Shown here in pieces: positions 34,401 through 46,613 of a stretch of DNA of 64,000 nucleotides. The stretch spans positions 6,758,001-6,822,000 of the forward strand of contig CM063114.1 of assembly GCA_031841125.1 (NCBI GenBank). Direction: 5' to 3'. A model generated the notes under the pieces. It did no database searches. It worked only from the letters and a program-made list of their open reading frames with translations, and was not told where the DNA came from. The first letter of the stretch is position 1. Each line of letters starts with the position of its first letter. This stretch comes from Acanthococcus lagerstroemiae. Taxonomy: Eukaryota; Arthropoda; Insecta; Hemiptera; Eriococcidae. A program made the translations under genes and the position numbers.

Positions 34401-36905
34401 TCATTTTTGGTAATCATTGTTCAAAATGGAGAATTCAGTTTGGTTAAATCTATCAAACGGAGAAATACATAGATTTAGGTACCTAATCTCGTAATACCAT
34501 TTACAGTCACAATTGTGAATTATTTCATGTCCCTTTGGCTGTTTTTAACAAATTGTCTAATTTTTTATTTTATTTTATTGTTTTATTTAAGTGTCGTAAT
34601 TTTGAATAATGTCTTGTTTTGTTATTCACTGTTGCTTTCTTGCTATATTGGCAAGTGTAATTTAAGAAATAATTCGAAAACTGACGTGCGGAAAATCTGT
34701 GTAGATTTACATCTAAAATATTGTTTTCCAAAGTGGCCCATTATGAAGTTTGAAATTTTCTTAATTTTTGTTTGTCTTTAGCTCCAGAAAAACAAGATAC
34801 TTTTTACTATCACTTTACGGTTAGAAACATTGAACTTTCATACGTATGACCCTTAGATTGAATGATACCTGAAAATACCTTGCTATATCAAAAAAACAGG
34901 GCAACAAAACTGAAGCAAAATTAAAAACTTTGGATAGATGTAGGCGATTTTTTTTTTTTTGGGGGGGGGGGGGTATCATCTGTTTGTAATAATTATTTAC
35001 TTTTTTATTATTATTTATTAACTGGCTGACTTATTTATTATTTTGATTATTGATAACAATGATGAATAATTGGCCTTCGCCACGTACGGTTAATTCTATG
35101 TAAAATATAAAGCCTGCATCCAGCTGCACAAATGTTTTTAAGTATTTCAAATGTGACAAAAAGGGAAGAGGCTAATGTTTTTTGTCCATGCAAATTCTTA
35201 TAGATAGTATGGCTCTACCTCCTCCATGTTTCGTATGTGATTTCAGACCTTTTTGTGTGTGTGTGTGGGGGGGGGGGGCTTGCTCAAGTTCCTCTATCGT
35301 ACAGTTCTAACTAACTACAGCTGATTTTATAAACCTGGAAAAGTCAAGATCCCACCTGTAGACCGTTTAAGAATTCTGTTTTTTTCTTTTTCCTCTGATG
35401 AATTTGATGGTGATGAGCACAAAATAGAAAATCTTGACAGTTGATGGGATTCTTATCAGAATCTGTTGAAAAGGTATATCAATTTTATTTATATTTTTTA
35501 CGTCCTTGTTCTTCTTACTTTCAGTTTAATAGATGAATAGAAGTTTTTTTTTTCATTTTTTTTAAAACTTTTTTCTTATTCGTCAATTTGAAGATATTTT
35601 TTTGTATTTTTTCTCCTATTGAATTATTTATTTATTTATTTATAAACAGACGATCTATTTGAACATGGAAATTTGCGTCGAGTGAGAAAGAAAGAAAAAA
35701 TTGAGAGATGAAAGGAAAAACTATCGCTTTTTAAATCTGAAATCTGGTACCATTTTATCCCTAATTTTTTTGTACAAGAACACGAAAAAGAATGCGTTAA
35801 GCAGAATGTCAGGGAACATGACTAAATTGTTTCTGTTGTCTTAAGTTGTAAGGTCTTTTTTTTTTATATTTTGGTGTTTTGCTTGGATTAGACGTTAGAA
35901 CACCAACTCTGGTTGGGAGGTTGAATGCCAAAGTCTTATAAACTACAAAAACCTTCTGCTTAAAGGAAAAAAAAAAACAAAAAAAAAACTAAAACTAAAA
36001 ATTTTTAGGAGAATGCGAACAAAATGAACAAAATTTTAAAAACTGAAAATGAGTTCGTGATGTAATGCGAAACAATACTTTGCCTTTATTTCACTTCAAT
36101 ATGAAAACAAGTACTGTTAATAGAATTGTGCTCATGAAGTGGAAATTCGAATACTGCGTACGCTTCTTGCAAATTTCATTTATTTTACTAATTTAATAGG
36201 AGAACGAAAAAGTTGCGGTACTAAATAAGAAGTCGAGTACTTCGTGTTAAAATCAACCGAAACTTAGGAGAAAAGGTCTATTATTGGATATCGTAATATT
36301 ATATATAAATTTCTTAAATACTAAGCATACTAAGCATTATAATGATGGTAACTTTAAACTTGGTATGTCATCAGTTTTACTGTCGGATTTGGTTGAAAAT
36401 TACTACGTTCAGATTTCACTTTATCAAGTCTGGGAAAAAAAAAAAAAAAAAAAAAACACGCCGTGTCTTAAAGTACAATTCAAATACGGAATAATTAACT
36501 TTACTAGCCGAAAGCAGTTCTCAAAGGACTTAGTTGATATTCTTAATCCACTCTGAGCACTAGTGTAGAAAAATGTGGACTCGATGAATATTACCAGTCG
36601 ACAGAGGTTTTTATCCTCTATGTATTATTAATTTTCAATAAAAATAAGTTTAGTGATGTCTGCTGAAACGGTAACGTATGTATGACTGTGTGATATGTGT
36701 CACAAAAACTTAAGATCTTACAGAAGAAGTTTTCCGAATTTATTAGTTGTGAATTTTGAGTTAATATCTGTTTTTGTTAATTTTTTCTGTGTAACTTCGA
36801 GATTGTTTAATAAGCTATTTTACTGGTAGAATGATCTCCTGTACTAATTCATTGTTATTTTTTGAAGGTACCTTAATGACTGGAAAATAATTGTACAAAA
36901 CTAAA
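31460..36905. other. Intergenic between the two receptor genes
   Basis: Mostly AT-rich DNA. It includes a SINE-like fragment (33127-33165), TG repeats running into G-runs (about 35254-35278), a G-run at about 34962-34973, a TTTA repeat near 35620-35642 and a 20-bp poly(A) near 36437. A weak 89-codon frame at 33407-33676 with a Cys-rich end (TCSVEGRCRRSSVQCEDMN) follows an acceptor-like TTTCAG, but nothing else supports it. Confidence 0.4.
33127..33165 (-). repeat. SINE-like repeat, 5' fragment
   Basis: The minus strand reads GGTGGAGCGTATGACAATGC then ACGCATATGCCAAA, the head of the family seen at 11706-11813, and then diverges. Confidence 0.45.
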
Positions 36906-36988
36906 ATGCGGATTGTATTTGAATTTGGAATCGCACTAATTCTATTTGGTTTTGCCACCATCGATACTGTTGCTGATTCCAGCACTAA
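36906..36988 (+). CDS. Receptor gene B, exon 1 (signal peptide)
   Basis: The ATG has A at -3 and opens a frame of 27 codons plus two bases. It encodes a typical secretory signal: MRIVFEFGIALILFGFAT followed by a polar stretch with DSST. The exon ends at a strong donor (AA|GTAAGT) in phase 2. The main exon at 41985 starts in phase 2, and the join gives an Asn codon (AA|T) leading into the SMB cysteines. The frame is otherwise short and would be missed by ORF length. The intron would be about 5.0 kb. An extra small exon in between cannot be excluded. Confidence 0.75.
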
Positions 36989-37466
36989 GTAAGTTCTCTC
37001 TTTTTTTTCTTTTTTTTTCTTTTTTTTTTTTTTTTGTATTTAAACAACAATGTTCTATGACTTGATAAAATTTTCTTTAGCGTTATTTTCCATCATTGAA
37101 TAAAATAAAAAAATGAAAAAAAAAACTTGTTTTCTTTATCTATGTTTCTTCCCAAATCCTTTGGTTATTCTGAGATAACTGCCAGAAGAAAGCTTTCCTA
37201 TTTTTGATTCTGCTAAATTATTAGTCAAAATATAGGTATGCCCAAAGTACCCTTGAAGAGTAAGTAAGGAATGTACATCAATAAACCAAAATTTTTGGTG
37301 TTTTCACTAGCAGGGTGTGCCAAGTATTCCTCCAAAATATTTGTAAAAAAGTACGAAATCTCAGTGTGTTACGGTTGCACTTTGGCCTTGAAATTCTCAT
37401 CTGAATAACCGTAAAATAGGACATGTCTAATTTTATAAAACTTTCCTGATCAATATTTCAAACTTC

Positions 37467-37515
37467 ATGTGTGGTGGGACGTATGGCGATGCACGCATGC
37501 CAAAGTGGCCCCATT
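37467..37515 (+). repeat. SINE-like repeat, 5' fragment in intron of gene B
   Basis: TGTGGTGGGACGTATGGCGA followed by TGCACGCATGCCAAAGTGGC is the family head almost without change; the rest is missing. The small ORF starting here is repeat sequence. Confidence 0.6.
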
Positions 37516-37519
37516 CCAA

Positions 37520-38375
37520 ACTTGGAAGTTGTTCCCGATAATTCACAACAAGTCTTGAAGTCTTGGGAATTTTCAGCTCCATCTAGTAAAATTGAACCAA
37601 ACTCGCAGTTTCTATATATATATATTTTTTTTAAGTTGTTTTATTTAGGGAAAAAAAGGAATAATTTTTTTCTCCTTTCTCAAAAAAATGAATAAGTTTT
37701 TCTTTTCCTTCATGAAGAGATGGATAGGTTTTTTCATTTTCTCAAAGAACAGAACGAGTTTCTTTTCATTTCTTGGTTTTGTCCGTTTGCATTCTTCCTA
37801 TTTCAAGTGACAGAAAATCGAAATCAGTGACCCGCAACCCTAAATTGACTTGATTAAGCAACAAGTTTCTTATGAAAAATAATAATTTTTTAAACCGATG
37901 TGTAAAACCAGGATTTTTTGCTTGCAAAACAGACACAAAACGTGCCTCTCTTGAGTGCAGGCTTAAAAACTATGCAAAAATAATCAAACTACACTCAAAT
38001 TTCGGTTAGTAAAAAAAAAAGAAACGCATACACTGGTAAACATCCATCAGTGCAGACCCCAAAGCGAGAGAAACTGGAGCTTGATACCTCAAACAGATAC
38101 TAAAATGGTAAAAATGTGTCAACGTCCGTCCTCTAGTTAGGGGTGGCGCTGCTAGAACCAAAAATATGACGTCCCCCGTGATAAAGTCAGACAAATTACG
38201 ATGAGCACAGCATTAGGCTCAAATGGGCATAATGTCGTGGTTATTCCCAGGCCAAGAAAGCTCATTCCGAAAACAGTTTGAGAATACTTCGAATTTCCCA
38301 ATCACTGAAAGGAAGAAATAAACCATACTTGTACAAATTTAACGTACCCCTCCCCGTGCATGGAGAATGTGGCAT
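37520..38375. other. Intronic DNA of receptor gene B
   Basis: Low-complexity TTTTC-rich sequence to about 37760, then unremarkable DNA. No exon recognised. Confidence 0.4.
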
Positions 38376-38379
38376 GAAA

Positions 38380-41010
38380 CTCCCCTATTGTTTTCTTTGA
38401 ACTGTGAAGCCGGATTGAGGTGGGACAAACGAGGATCTTCGAGAGCTAAGGTTCAGTTTTTTTCGGGTTCCTCTGGAGGGTTCCCCCAACTTTGAAATCT
38501 AATTGGAAACGTATCAAACAAAGGTTCGAAATAGGGGTTCTCTGGGTCCCTGATTCCGAAAATGTAATACGATTTTGTACCCGACCTCGATTTAAACTAG
38601 AAACCTGAGTTCGCCTCCTTCCGGTGAGCTCAATTAACTGTAGTGCGGAAAATGAGCACGGTATCGCAACGGGCGTTTCTTGGGTTCCTGATTCTGAAAA
38701 TCTTTTGAGGGTTTCTGAGCCGACCTCAATGTCGGCTCAGAAACCGAAATTTGACCCCCGAAGAAGGGCCAAATTGACTGCCGATAAAACTGAACAGTGT
38801 AACGGAATCGGGGTTTTTGGATTCTTCATTTTAGAAAGTCAGTCAGATTTTCTTATCCGACCGCAATTTTAGCTCCAAAATTTATATTTGATCCCTTTAA
38901 ATGAGGTAACTAAGGTTGTTAAAAATACTGAACAAGGGACTGAGTCGGGAATTTGTAGGTGGATGATTTTTAATATTTCATCAGCTTTTGACCCGACCAC
39001 AAGTTGGGTTCCAAAATTAGCCCCTTTTACACGAGTATGTTTGACTTCACTGAAAAAATATGCCATCTTTTCTTAAAAAAGAGATTCAGTTTCTCCCACG
39101 TCAAAAAAAAAGAGGAAGTTCTTGTTAAGTCAGTTTTGCTAATTTCCAATGTAAAATTTGGATTCTGTAGCCTTCCTTGATCCGGGTCAGATCAAAAATA
39201 TGAAATCAGTGATTCAAACCCCTACTGCCGTTAGGTTTGTTCCAATTTTCCAAAGTCGAATTGATTTTATTTTTTTTAGTGGCAGGTTTACCATGGTACT
39301 AAAGTGTGTGCTCAAGCACAAAGTCGCCAAATTCAGGGGAATATGGAAAACGAATAAGATGGGGACAAAAATTGTTTCACCAACTATTGTATATTTTTGG
39401 GGGCGGCAAAAAAATTAGCACACAGCGGCCAATCAGGTGAATCCGGCCTTGCACCATATCAAGGGTGATATCTGTGCTTTGGAACCCAGATTAAGGCTGG
39501 ATCAAGAATCTTATACGCATTATCCAAAATCAGTGATACCACCCCTGTTTTGGTAATTTATGCTATTTTTCAAAATCAAGTTAATTTTGCCCCTTTCAAG
39601 AATAAATTATGGATTTCGGTGCCCAAAACTCAGAAACAAGTCAAAAATCTTATGGACTTTGAGAACTCAGTGACACAGGAACCCGTGATGTTGTAGGTAC
39701 CTTATTGAAATTTTTCGGTAACGTCGAATTGGCCTATGATGAAATTGTGAAATTTGAATGATAAGCCTTAACTCGGGATTGAAACAGAGATTTGATGAAA
39801 GTTTCGAATCAGCGACCCAAGAGAAAAACTTATCCCGATGCCTCGTTTAAATTATTTTAGCAAAGAGAATTTAGTCCAATTATACGTCCTATTATGTCGG
39901 TTATGTCTTAAAACTTGGAGATCTTTTATGTTAAAACAGATTATGTCCTTGAGAGTAGCTGATCTGCCTCTGCAATTTTTCTGATTTTTAGGTAGGCAAC
40001 CCGCAGTATGGGTAATTATGTCATTATATGTCTTTTTATGTCTTATTATGTCTGTTATGTCTTGGACGAAGGCAGGGATTTAGATATCAGGCTCCTTAGA
40101 GTTTTTTTTTTCAGGAGGGGGGGGAGGAGTTTGGTTTTTAATATATAGAGAGGTGAAGGGGAATCAAATTTGAATTTTGAGGTGCAGTCGGGGTCAGATC
40201 AAAAATCTGATTCCGATATCAGCGAACTAAAGAACAACTATGCCCATATCTTGTTCTCGTATTGGCCCCATGTAGAGTGATCAAATTTGAATTCTGTTGT
40301 CAAAATGAGGGTCGAATCGAAGACCTGATTCAACTATGGAAAGTAGAAACCCAGAAAACCTCTATTCATATAACTTGTTTATTTTTTTTTTGGGGGGGGG
40401 GGGGGTAGCACAGTCAAACTGCCCATTTGAAGGGGTCAAATAATGAATTTTGGGACCAATACTGAGATCGGAATCTGATCGAATTTCTGAAATCAGGAAG
40501 CCAATGAACCCCTATTTCAACAACTTTCTCAGTTTTTTTCGCCATAGTCAACTGGGCTCATTTGAATTATTAAATTCGTAGTTGGGATCCAACATCGGAG
40601 TGGGATCGAATATCTGATTCGATTTTCGGAATTAACAACCAAAAAAATCTCTATTTCTAACCGTGTTTAATTTTTTCGGCAAAATCAGTTCGGCCTTCTA
40701 TAAAGAGAAAAAGTCGATTTCGGAGCCCAAATTGGGTTCTGAAACTACGGAGCCAAAAACGCTATATTTCGATACCTTGCTGAATTTTTCTCAGCCAAAT
40801 GAATTAGGACCTGCTGAAGGATAAAAAGTGGAATTTGGTGCTCAAATTAGGTGTCGGATCAAAGATCGAATTACATTTTTGACTATTTCGATATTTTATT
40901 TGATATATTTCCACATAAGATTCCAAAGTAGGTTGAAAGTTCTCGCCCCCTTCCCATGAAACACAGTCGATACAAAAATCGACACTTATTGACATTCAAA
41001 AACGGTCACT
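38380..41010 (+). repeat. Degenerate ~136-bp tandem array in intron of gene B
   Basis: The anchor words GACCTCGATTTAAACTAG, GACCTCAATGTCGGC, GACCGCAATTTTAGC and GACCACAAGTTGGG fall near 38585, 38722, 38858 and 38994, an interval of 136-137 bp. Later units (40190, 40309, 40462, 40596) carry GGATCGAATATCTGATTCG-like words at 120-150 bp. Many units end in a phrase like GAACCCCTATTTC. The array has no coding potential. Confidence 0.65.
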
Positions 41011-41085
41011 TTTCCAACACGACCAATTTGTTGAATTCTGCACGCAAAGTAGATTGAAAAGTCGAGTTGAAAACAATTTCGTTGT

Positions 41086-41228
41086 CGACATCGACTTTTT
41101 TGTCGTCTTTCACTAGTCAAAAACTGATGAAAAAGTCGATATCAGGTAATGTAGGGTAAATCAACTCGGTCACGTCGACTTTTTTGTTGACTTTGGATAT
41201 TTTTGAGCAGATAAAAAAGTCGATATCA
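41086..41228. repeat. Two tandem hairpins with GATATCGACTTTTTT arms
   Basis: Each unit has a CGACATCGACTTTTTT-like arm (41086 and 41173) and an AAAAAGTCGATATC arm (41130 and 41215), separated by 30-40 bp, so each could fold. More GTCGATA words continue to about 41530. Confidence 0.6.
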
Positions 41229-41984
41229 AATTACATACTACAAGAAAACGTCTCGGTAATCACAAATTTTTATCTACTTTGGCTACTTAAATGTCGATAC
41301 AAAATTTGATAGCGATGTCCATACATATTTTGATCTTGTTCTTGATTCATCTAATTTTCCAATTTATGATTTGAGTTGACGCTAATACCTCAAGTTTTTC
41401 CATTACATGTTCAATATTGACAATCTGCAAATTTTTCTAGAAGTATGACATTGGCTGCCCAACAGTTTTTGTATACAAAATTCGATATATTGATTACCTT
41501 CTGAATTGTCGATCCAAACTTCGATAACGACAAACATGTCAACGTGTCAATTCGACTACTCATTATTACGGTTAACACTATTTTGAATTAATTCGAAATG
41601 AGATAATTCGAGGCTGGTGCGAGGTCATATTGATGATGGCTTAGAAAAAAGAAAAAAAAAGAAAAAAGTATGTAAATGAAATTACTAAATTAGGATGTCG
41701 AGCTCAGTGTCGATATCGGCTCTGGTTTCACGGATTTTGGGAGAGAAGATGTTTTGCCCTGAAGAGAAAAATAGATGTTAGTCTTTGAAGATCCCCATCC
41801 CCCCACGATCCGAGTTCCCATTAAAAAAAAAAAGCAAAGAAAGGAGGGGATTTCCGTGCCACACCCTGAATAGATACAATGTTCCTAATATACAATTCCA
41901 CACCATTATGGACGATGGGAGGTCTGTTATGAATGCTCGTATGTTGTCAACATTTCTAACAGAAGTTTTTACCCATATTTTCAG

Positions 41985-44076
41985 TGTTTGCAAGGTAATC
42001 AATTGCAACGATGTCAGTATTCCGTTTAAACTGAGATTTAACCGCCCATATATTCGGCTTCAACCTATCCAGACAGGATGGTCCAATATATCTGAGTGCA
42101 GATGTGATTCTGTTTGTTCTCAATTCGGAGATTGTTGTGTCGACGCGCCAGCTATCGCGAACTCGTCGCTGGATAATGTTACCGCCACATGTGATGCCAT
42201 CCCGACCAAATCTAGAGAATCCATTTATATTTACGTGAAACGCTCGTGCTCGATAAATAGACAGTTTCGTCCGAAGTGTCTGCGGTCATCCAATTACACG
42301 GAGCAGGTCAACGATACCCTGTTGAAATTTAAGGCGCCGGTGACCGACCTCAAGACCAACATGACCTACGGCAATTTGTTCTGCGCTCGCTGTAGCAATG
42401 TAACCGAGTACCAAATTTGGCCTATGAACGTGCAATGCCAAACGGTTAGCGAAAACCTGACCATCTATGCGAACAGTTCTGGCTTGAGACGGCGGTCGTT
42501 TATCGCCAGTCGGCCGGATTTGAAGGACAAGTTGAAATTCAACGGCACCTTAAAGTTATGGCAAATGACCGTCGGTAACCGTATTGAAAACTGCACCCTG
42601 CGACCCATTCCTCCAGATGGCAAGCAAGTATCTTTGCGCTATTGCATGCCTAATGTTGTCAGCAACTGTTCGCTCAATGGGACTGCAACAAGTGTGGGCC
42701 AAAAGTGTCCGGCATATATGTCGATCGTGTACGATAAAATTAAGGGTGTTGCATACCGGAATGAAGATTGTGCGAAATGCAACGGAGTGCGATCTTTAAG
42801 ATGTTCACCAAGCTCCTACAGAAGACCTACATTCCCGTATTATTGGTCTAGTCGTAGGATAACCTTGGGTTCTCGTTCACCAGCTATATCAACAACTAAG
42901 ACGAGTGACTCCAAATCAAGTTCGTTAGCCGTGACTACAGCAACGTCTACATCGAAGACAACTCGAACTCGCTCAACGACCCCGAAGCCTAGGAGAACTC
43001 CTAGGAGTAGCACTTCCACCAGTCCGACCAGAACAACGACACCTGCTCCAACCAAACCAGCCAATAAGAGGAGGGCGTACATGTACCTGCAAATAAAGAT
43101 GAACTGCATTACCGCTCTACAATCGATAAATTTCACCAAAATCACCGCCGAAACTGTGTACACCTTAGCGATGAACAGGAGTTACATCAGAAACAAAACT
43201 ACCATAGTTGGGAGCGCGATAGAAGTGTGTAGACTAAACAACGTCACCTCAAATGACTTCATAAACCTCGTCCAATTACCCGGTGGTGCCAAGTTAATTA
43301 TAAAATTGTGTTTAGTTGTGATTGTAATCCTGCTGCTGCTGCATTTGGCCGAATTCTGCTCTCCGAAGGCACCTAAGAGACCATATGACAAAGCACTCGC
43401 CTCGTACACAGTCGCTTTGTTAATAGGAAACGTCGGATTTCTTTGTAAGACGCTAGCCAAAACCTATCAATTCGATCTTGTCATAAATATCAGCATATAT
43501 TACGGATTCTTCTCATCATTCTTCTGGCTGTCTTCAATGGCGTTCGATATTTTGTGCGTGGTCTGGACCGTGGCCTACGACTTCCGGAAACCTGATAAGT
43601 CCTCCGAGGATTCCTGCAGGTTTTCAGTTTACTCGGTTTTGAGCTGGGGGGGCCCAGCGGTGCTCACGACGTTGATGATTTACTACGAGAGGGACGATTT
43701 GAAAGTATTTCTTCGGACTTGTATGCTGGAGGATGATCAGACGTTGTTGCTTTTCCTGATCCTGCCGCTGACTGTGTCTATGTCGGTCAACATGGCATTT
43801 TACGTGTGCTCGGTGTATGTAGTATGCTCAGAGTCAACCGTGGGCAGTAAACTGTCATCGGTGCACGGGATTGACTTTAAACTACACACTAGCTTGATTA
43901 TGATGACCAATTTAATGTGTTCTATGTTTCTGCTGGAAAGTTCTTTCTTTGAGTTACTATTGGCACTCTTCGACTTCGTTCTGGCATTTGTCATTTACCT
44001 GTGTTCACCGATCGAAAACGAAGTTTCGAAAAGAACGCGCCAGTTTATAAAACGACTTTCTTTTAAGGATGTTTGA
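41985..44076 (+). CDS. Receptor gene B, main exon: diverged SMB-domain GPCR
   Basis: It starts after the acceptor CCATATTTTCAG in phase 2 and encodes 696 residues (724 with exon 1). The SMB-type domain has eight cysteines with ECRCDSVC...FGDCCVD. The ectodomain shares MTYGNLFCARCSN and CMPNVVSNC...DCAKCN blocks with gene A. A Ser/Thr/Pro-rich, mucin-like linker (about 42880-43075) is specific to this paralogue. Membrane segments run from about 43285 to 44010, beginning LCLVVIVILLLLHL. The gene A hallmarks GLTWTFG (TM6) and NMSQG (TM7) are replaced (SLIMMTNLMCSMF, LFDFVLAFVIYLCS). It could be a decoy, a co-receptor or a fast-evolving receptor. The ATG at 41785 is in frame but sits in low-complexity intron sequence and is not used here. 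Confidence 0.85.
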
Positions 44077-44270
44077 CATTTAAAAGTAAATAGCGTGTAG
44101 TTTGTTTCATAGTGTCGGTCATTTATTATTGTTTTGGTGCTTTTCACTGTGAACTAAACATGATGATTGAGCATTCGCTGCAGATGGGCAAATGAAATCC
44201 TTTCGGATTTAGAAATGTCTGCTCGTGCTGACGTTGGGTGAATGGATTCACCAAATTCCAGTTTTGAAAA

Positions 44271-46565
44271 CATAGGCGGATCCAGGGAGAAACCCCCCTT
44301 CGAACTTGATTTTTAAATTTAAAAGTACAAAATAACCCGCCACTAGATAGTTTTTATTTAGTATTATTATTCATTTCCCTCAAGATGGGAGGCAGCCACC
44401 GTCGGGGGAACAGGCTGTAATACCTACACACCTGTTTTCTAGGAAAAAGAATGGAAAGAAAAATGCGAAAAAGGTCTGAATTTATTGCATTATTATTGCA
44501 AGTGGATTGAAGGGGAGGGCAGGATATACGAATCTGAAAAGGAAATAGAAAAAATAAAATGGGATACAATACGATTAGGGGAAGTAATTAAAGAAATGGG
44601 GAGAAAAGCTAACACCAAGAAAGGAATGAAATTTCATGTATTATTATGAGCAGACAAGAAGGTTCAGGAGAGTAGGGTTTTATATCCGGGAACCAATAAT
44701 GAGAAAAATCAAAGAAATTGGAGGAGTCTGTGAACTGATTCGCTACCGCATACTCTCAGTGGGAGAAAAAGTCAATGCATTGATAGTCCAAATAATATAT
44801 GCCTCAACAATGGAAGCTAAGGAAGGGGAAAGGGTGGAGGTCTGTGCAAAGCAGGAAGAGCTTTTGGAGCAAAACAAAGAATATTCTACAATTATAATAG
44901 GGAACTGGAATCGGAAATTCGCGGAAACGAGGGAGGGTCGGGAATCTTGGGTACATAAATATTATTTAGGAATCAAAAACAAAAATGGAGAAAGATTAAT
45001 AGAATTTGTATCCTAGCAAAATCTTAAAGTAGCAAATACTTTCTACAAAAAAAAAAAGATAAGCCAGAAAATTCACGTGGATATCCCCCGATCCAAAAAC
45101 CAAAAACGAAATAGACCATATTTGAAAAAATGACATGAAGATAATACAAGACGTTTCCACACTGACTAATTTCAACTTTACGTCAGACCGTAGAATATCA
45201 CGAGCAGAGATAAGATGGGGAAGGTGGATAAAGTACAACAATTGTAAGAAAAAAGAGAAGTTTGCAATAAAAATTATCCCAGTGCACGGTACGATAAATA
45301 TAGGGAAAGGATCAAATTATTGAAAGGAGACAAAAAAAAAATATGGAAACTCAGTGCAAGAAAAATATAACAGCATGAATATGAGGTGGTTAGAGAAAAA
45401 AATAGTGGATGATAAACTAACAGAAAATGCCAAAAAGCTAATCGAAGAAAGGGAGCAACCGCAAAAGAAAAATTTTTTGGCACACACGGAGAAAATAAAA
45501 TTGGCGGAATTGAAGAAATTAGCCCCACAACAAATTCGTAATGACATAGAACATATTTGATGCAGCGAAAGTTGAAAGCAGTTTGAGAGACAGTGGATCT
45601 ATAAAAATGGCAGCAAAAAAACTGAGCTAAGGGAGAAAGTTGATATTGAAGGTAGAAAACAAACAAGGGGAGGAAATTAGGGACAGGGAGCAGATTGTGG
45701 AAGCTGCTACACAGTTCTATGAAAAACTATACGACAAAGAAAACATAAAAGAGAAAGAAGGGGAGAACGAACAAAACGAAGAAGACGTACCCAAAATATT
45801 AAAAAGTGAAGAAGAATACGCCCTTAAGAAACTAAAAAGTAATGAAGCTCCAGGCCCCGATCAAATCAGCAATGCTTTGGGACAAACAATTTCATTTCGA
45901 AATAGGAACAAAAAAGAACCATCCAAAAGAATAAGGGGAAGGTGGAAAAACTATTGGGTCAAAAAAGAATTCTACAAATGGAAAATAGCTAAGAAACTAA
46001 AATTTAAAATCTGAGGGAGTTGTACCTTACCATCACTAACATACGGATGTCAGACATGGGCGCCAACAAAAGTCAATGTGGAAAAAATTCAATCCACTCA
46101 AAGAGCAATGGAAAGAAGTATCTTAAAAATCAAAAAGCTGGACAAAATCAAAAACACGGAAATCAAGGAAAAATCAGGACTAAAAGACACAGGATACACG
46201 ATCAAAAAGTTTGAAGCAAAATATGCGAGGCATGTAATTCGGCAAAGGGACAGATGGAGGAGGAAAGTTTTGAAGTGGATACCAGGAGAAGGGAAGGGCA
46301 AAGGGGAAGACCACAAACAAGATGGAGAGACGAGATAGTTCAGGAGTGGGGACCAACTTGGAGAAAGAGAAGCACGAGAGATGAGGAAAAGATGGACGGG
46401 ATGTGTAGAGGCATTTGCCCAGAAAAGGGGCCAATATAGGAGGAATAGAGCCCGACAAGAGTTAAATATAAGAGATTTTATTAACTAATATGGTATAAAA
46501 TAAAATTTTAAAAAATCATGTTTTTTCACCCCCCTTCCCTTGAGAAAATCCTGGATCCGCCTATG
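44271..46565. mobile_element. hAT-like TIR element enclosing a decayed LINE
   Basis: The ends are perfect 16-bp inverted repeats, CATAGGCGGATCCAGG (44271) and CCTGGATCCGCCTATG (ending 46565). They are flanked by perfect 8-bp duplications TTTGAAAA (44263-44270 and 46566-46573). Only about 80 bp at each side belongs to a MITE-like shell; the rest is an RTE-type LINE remnant. Either a LINE landed in a MITE, or the element carries captured LINE sequence. No transposase is encoded. It lies 194 bp downstream of the gene B stop codon. Confidence 0.85.
44636..46440 (+). pseudogene. RTE-like LINE remnant: endonuclease, deleted RT, C-terminus
   Basis: The endonuclease part is at 44720-45230 (YRILSVGEKVNALIVQIIYA, STIIIGNWNRKFAETREGRE, GIKNKNGERLIEF, and after frameshifts NFNFTSDRRISRAEIRW). 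The segment before the RT is at 45640-45880 (IVEAATQFYEKLYD, LKKLKSNEAPGPDQI). The RT core, including its catalytic YADD-type motif, is deleted. The typical C-terminus follows at 46040-46430 (LTYGCQTWAPTK, QSTQRAMERSILKI, ARHVIRQRDRWRRKVLKW, GRPQTRWRDE). Several stops and frameshifts make it non-functional. It is related to the copy at 58819-59850. Confidence 0.8.
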
Positions 46566-46613
46566 TTTGAAAAAGTAGAAGATCCAAATACCTGCGGGTA
46601 TAGAGGAGAGGTA

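Noticed and set aside
41785..41984. In-frame ATG upstream of the gene B main exon
   Set aside because: The extra residues come from low-complexity, A-rich sequence without a signal peptide. A good acceptor at 41984 and phase agreement with exon 36906-36988 and with gene A favour splicing.
42840..43163. 107-codon minus-strand frame opposite gene B
   Set aside because: It is the shadow of the Ser/Thr/Pro-rich linker and has no features of its own.
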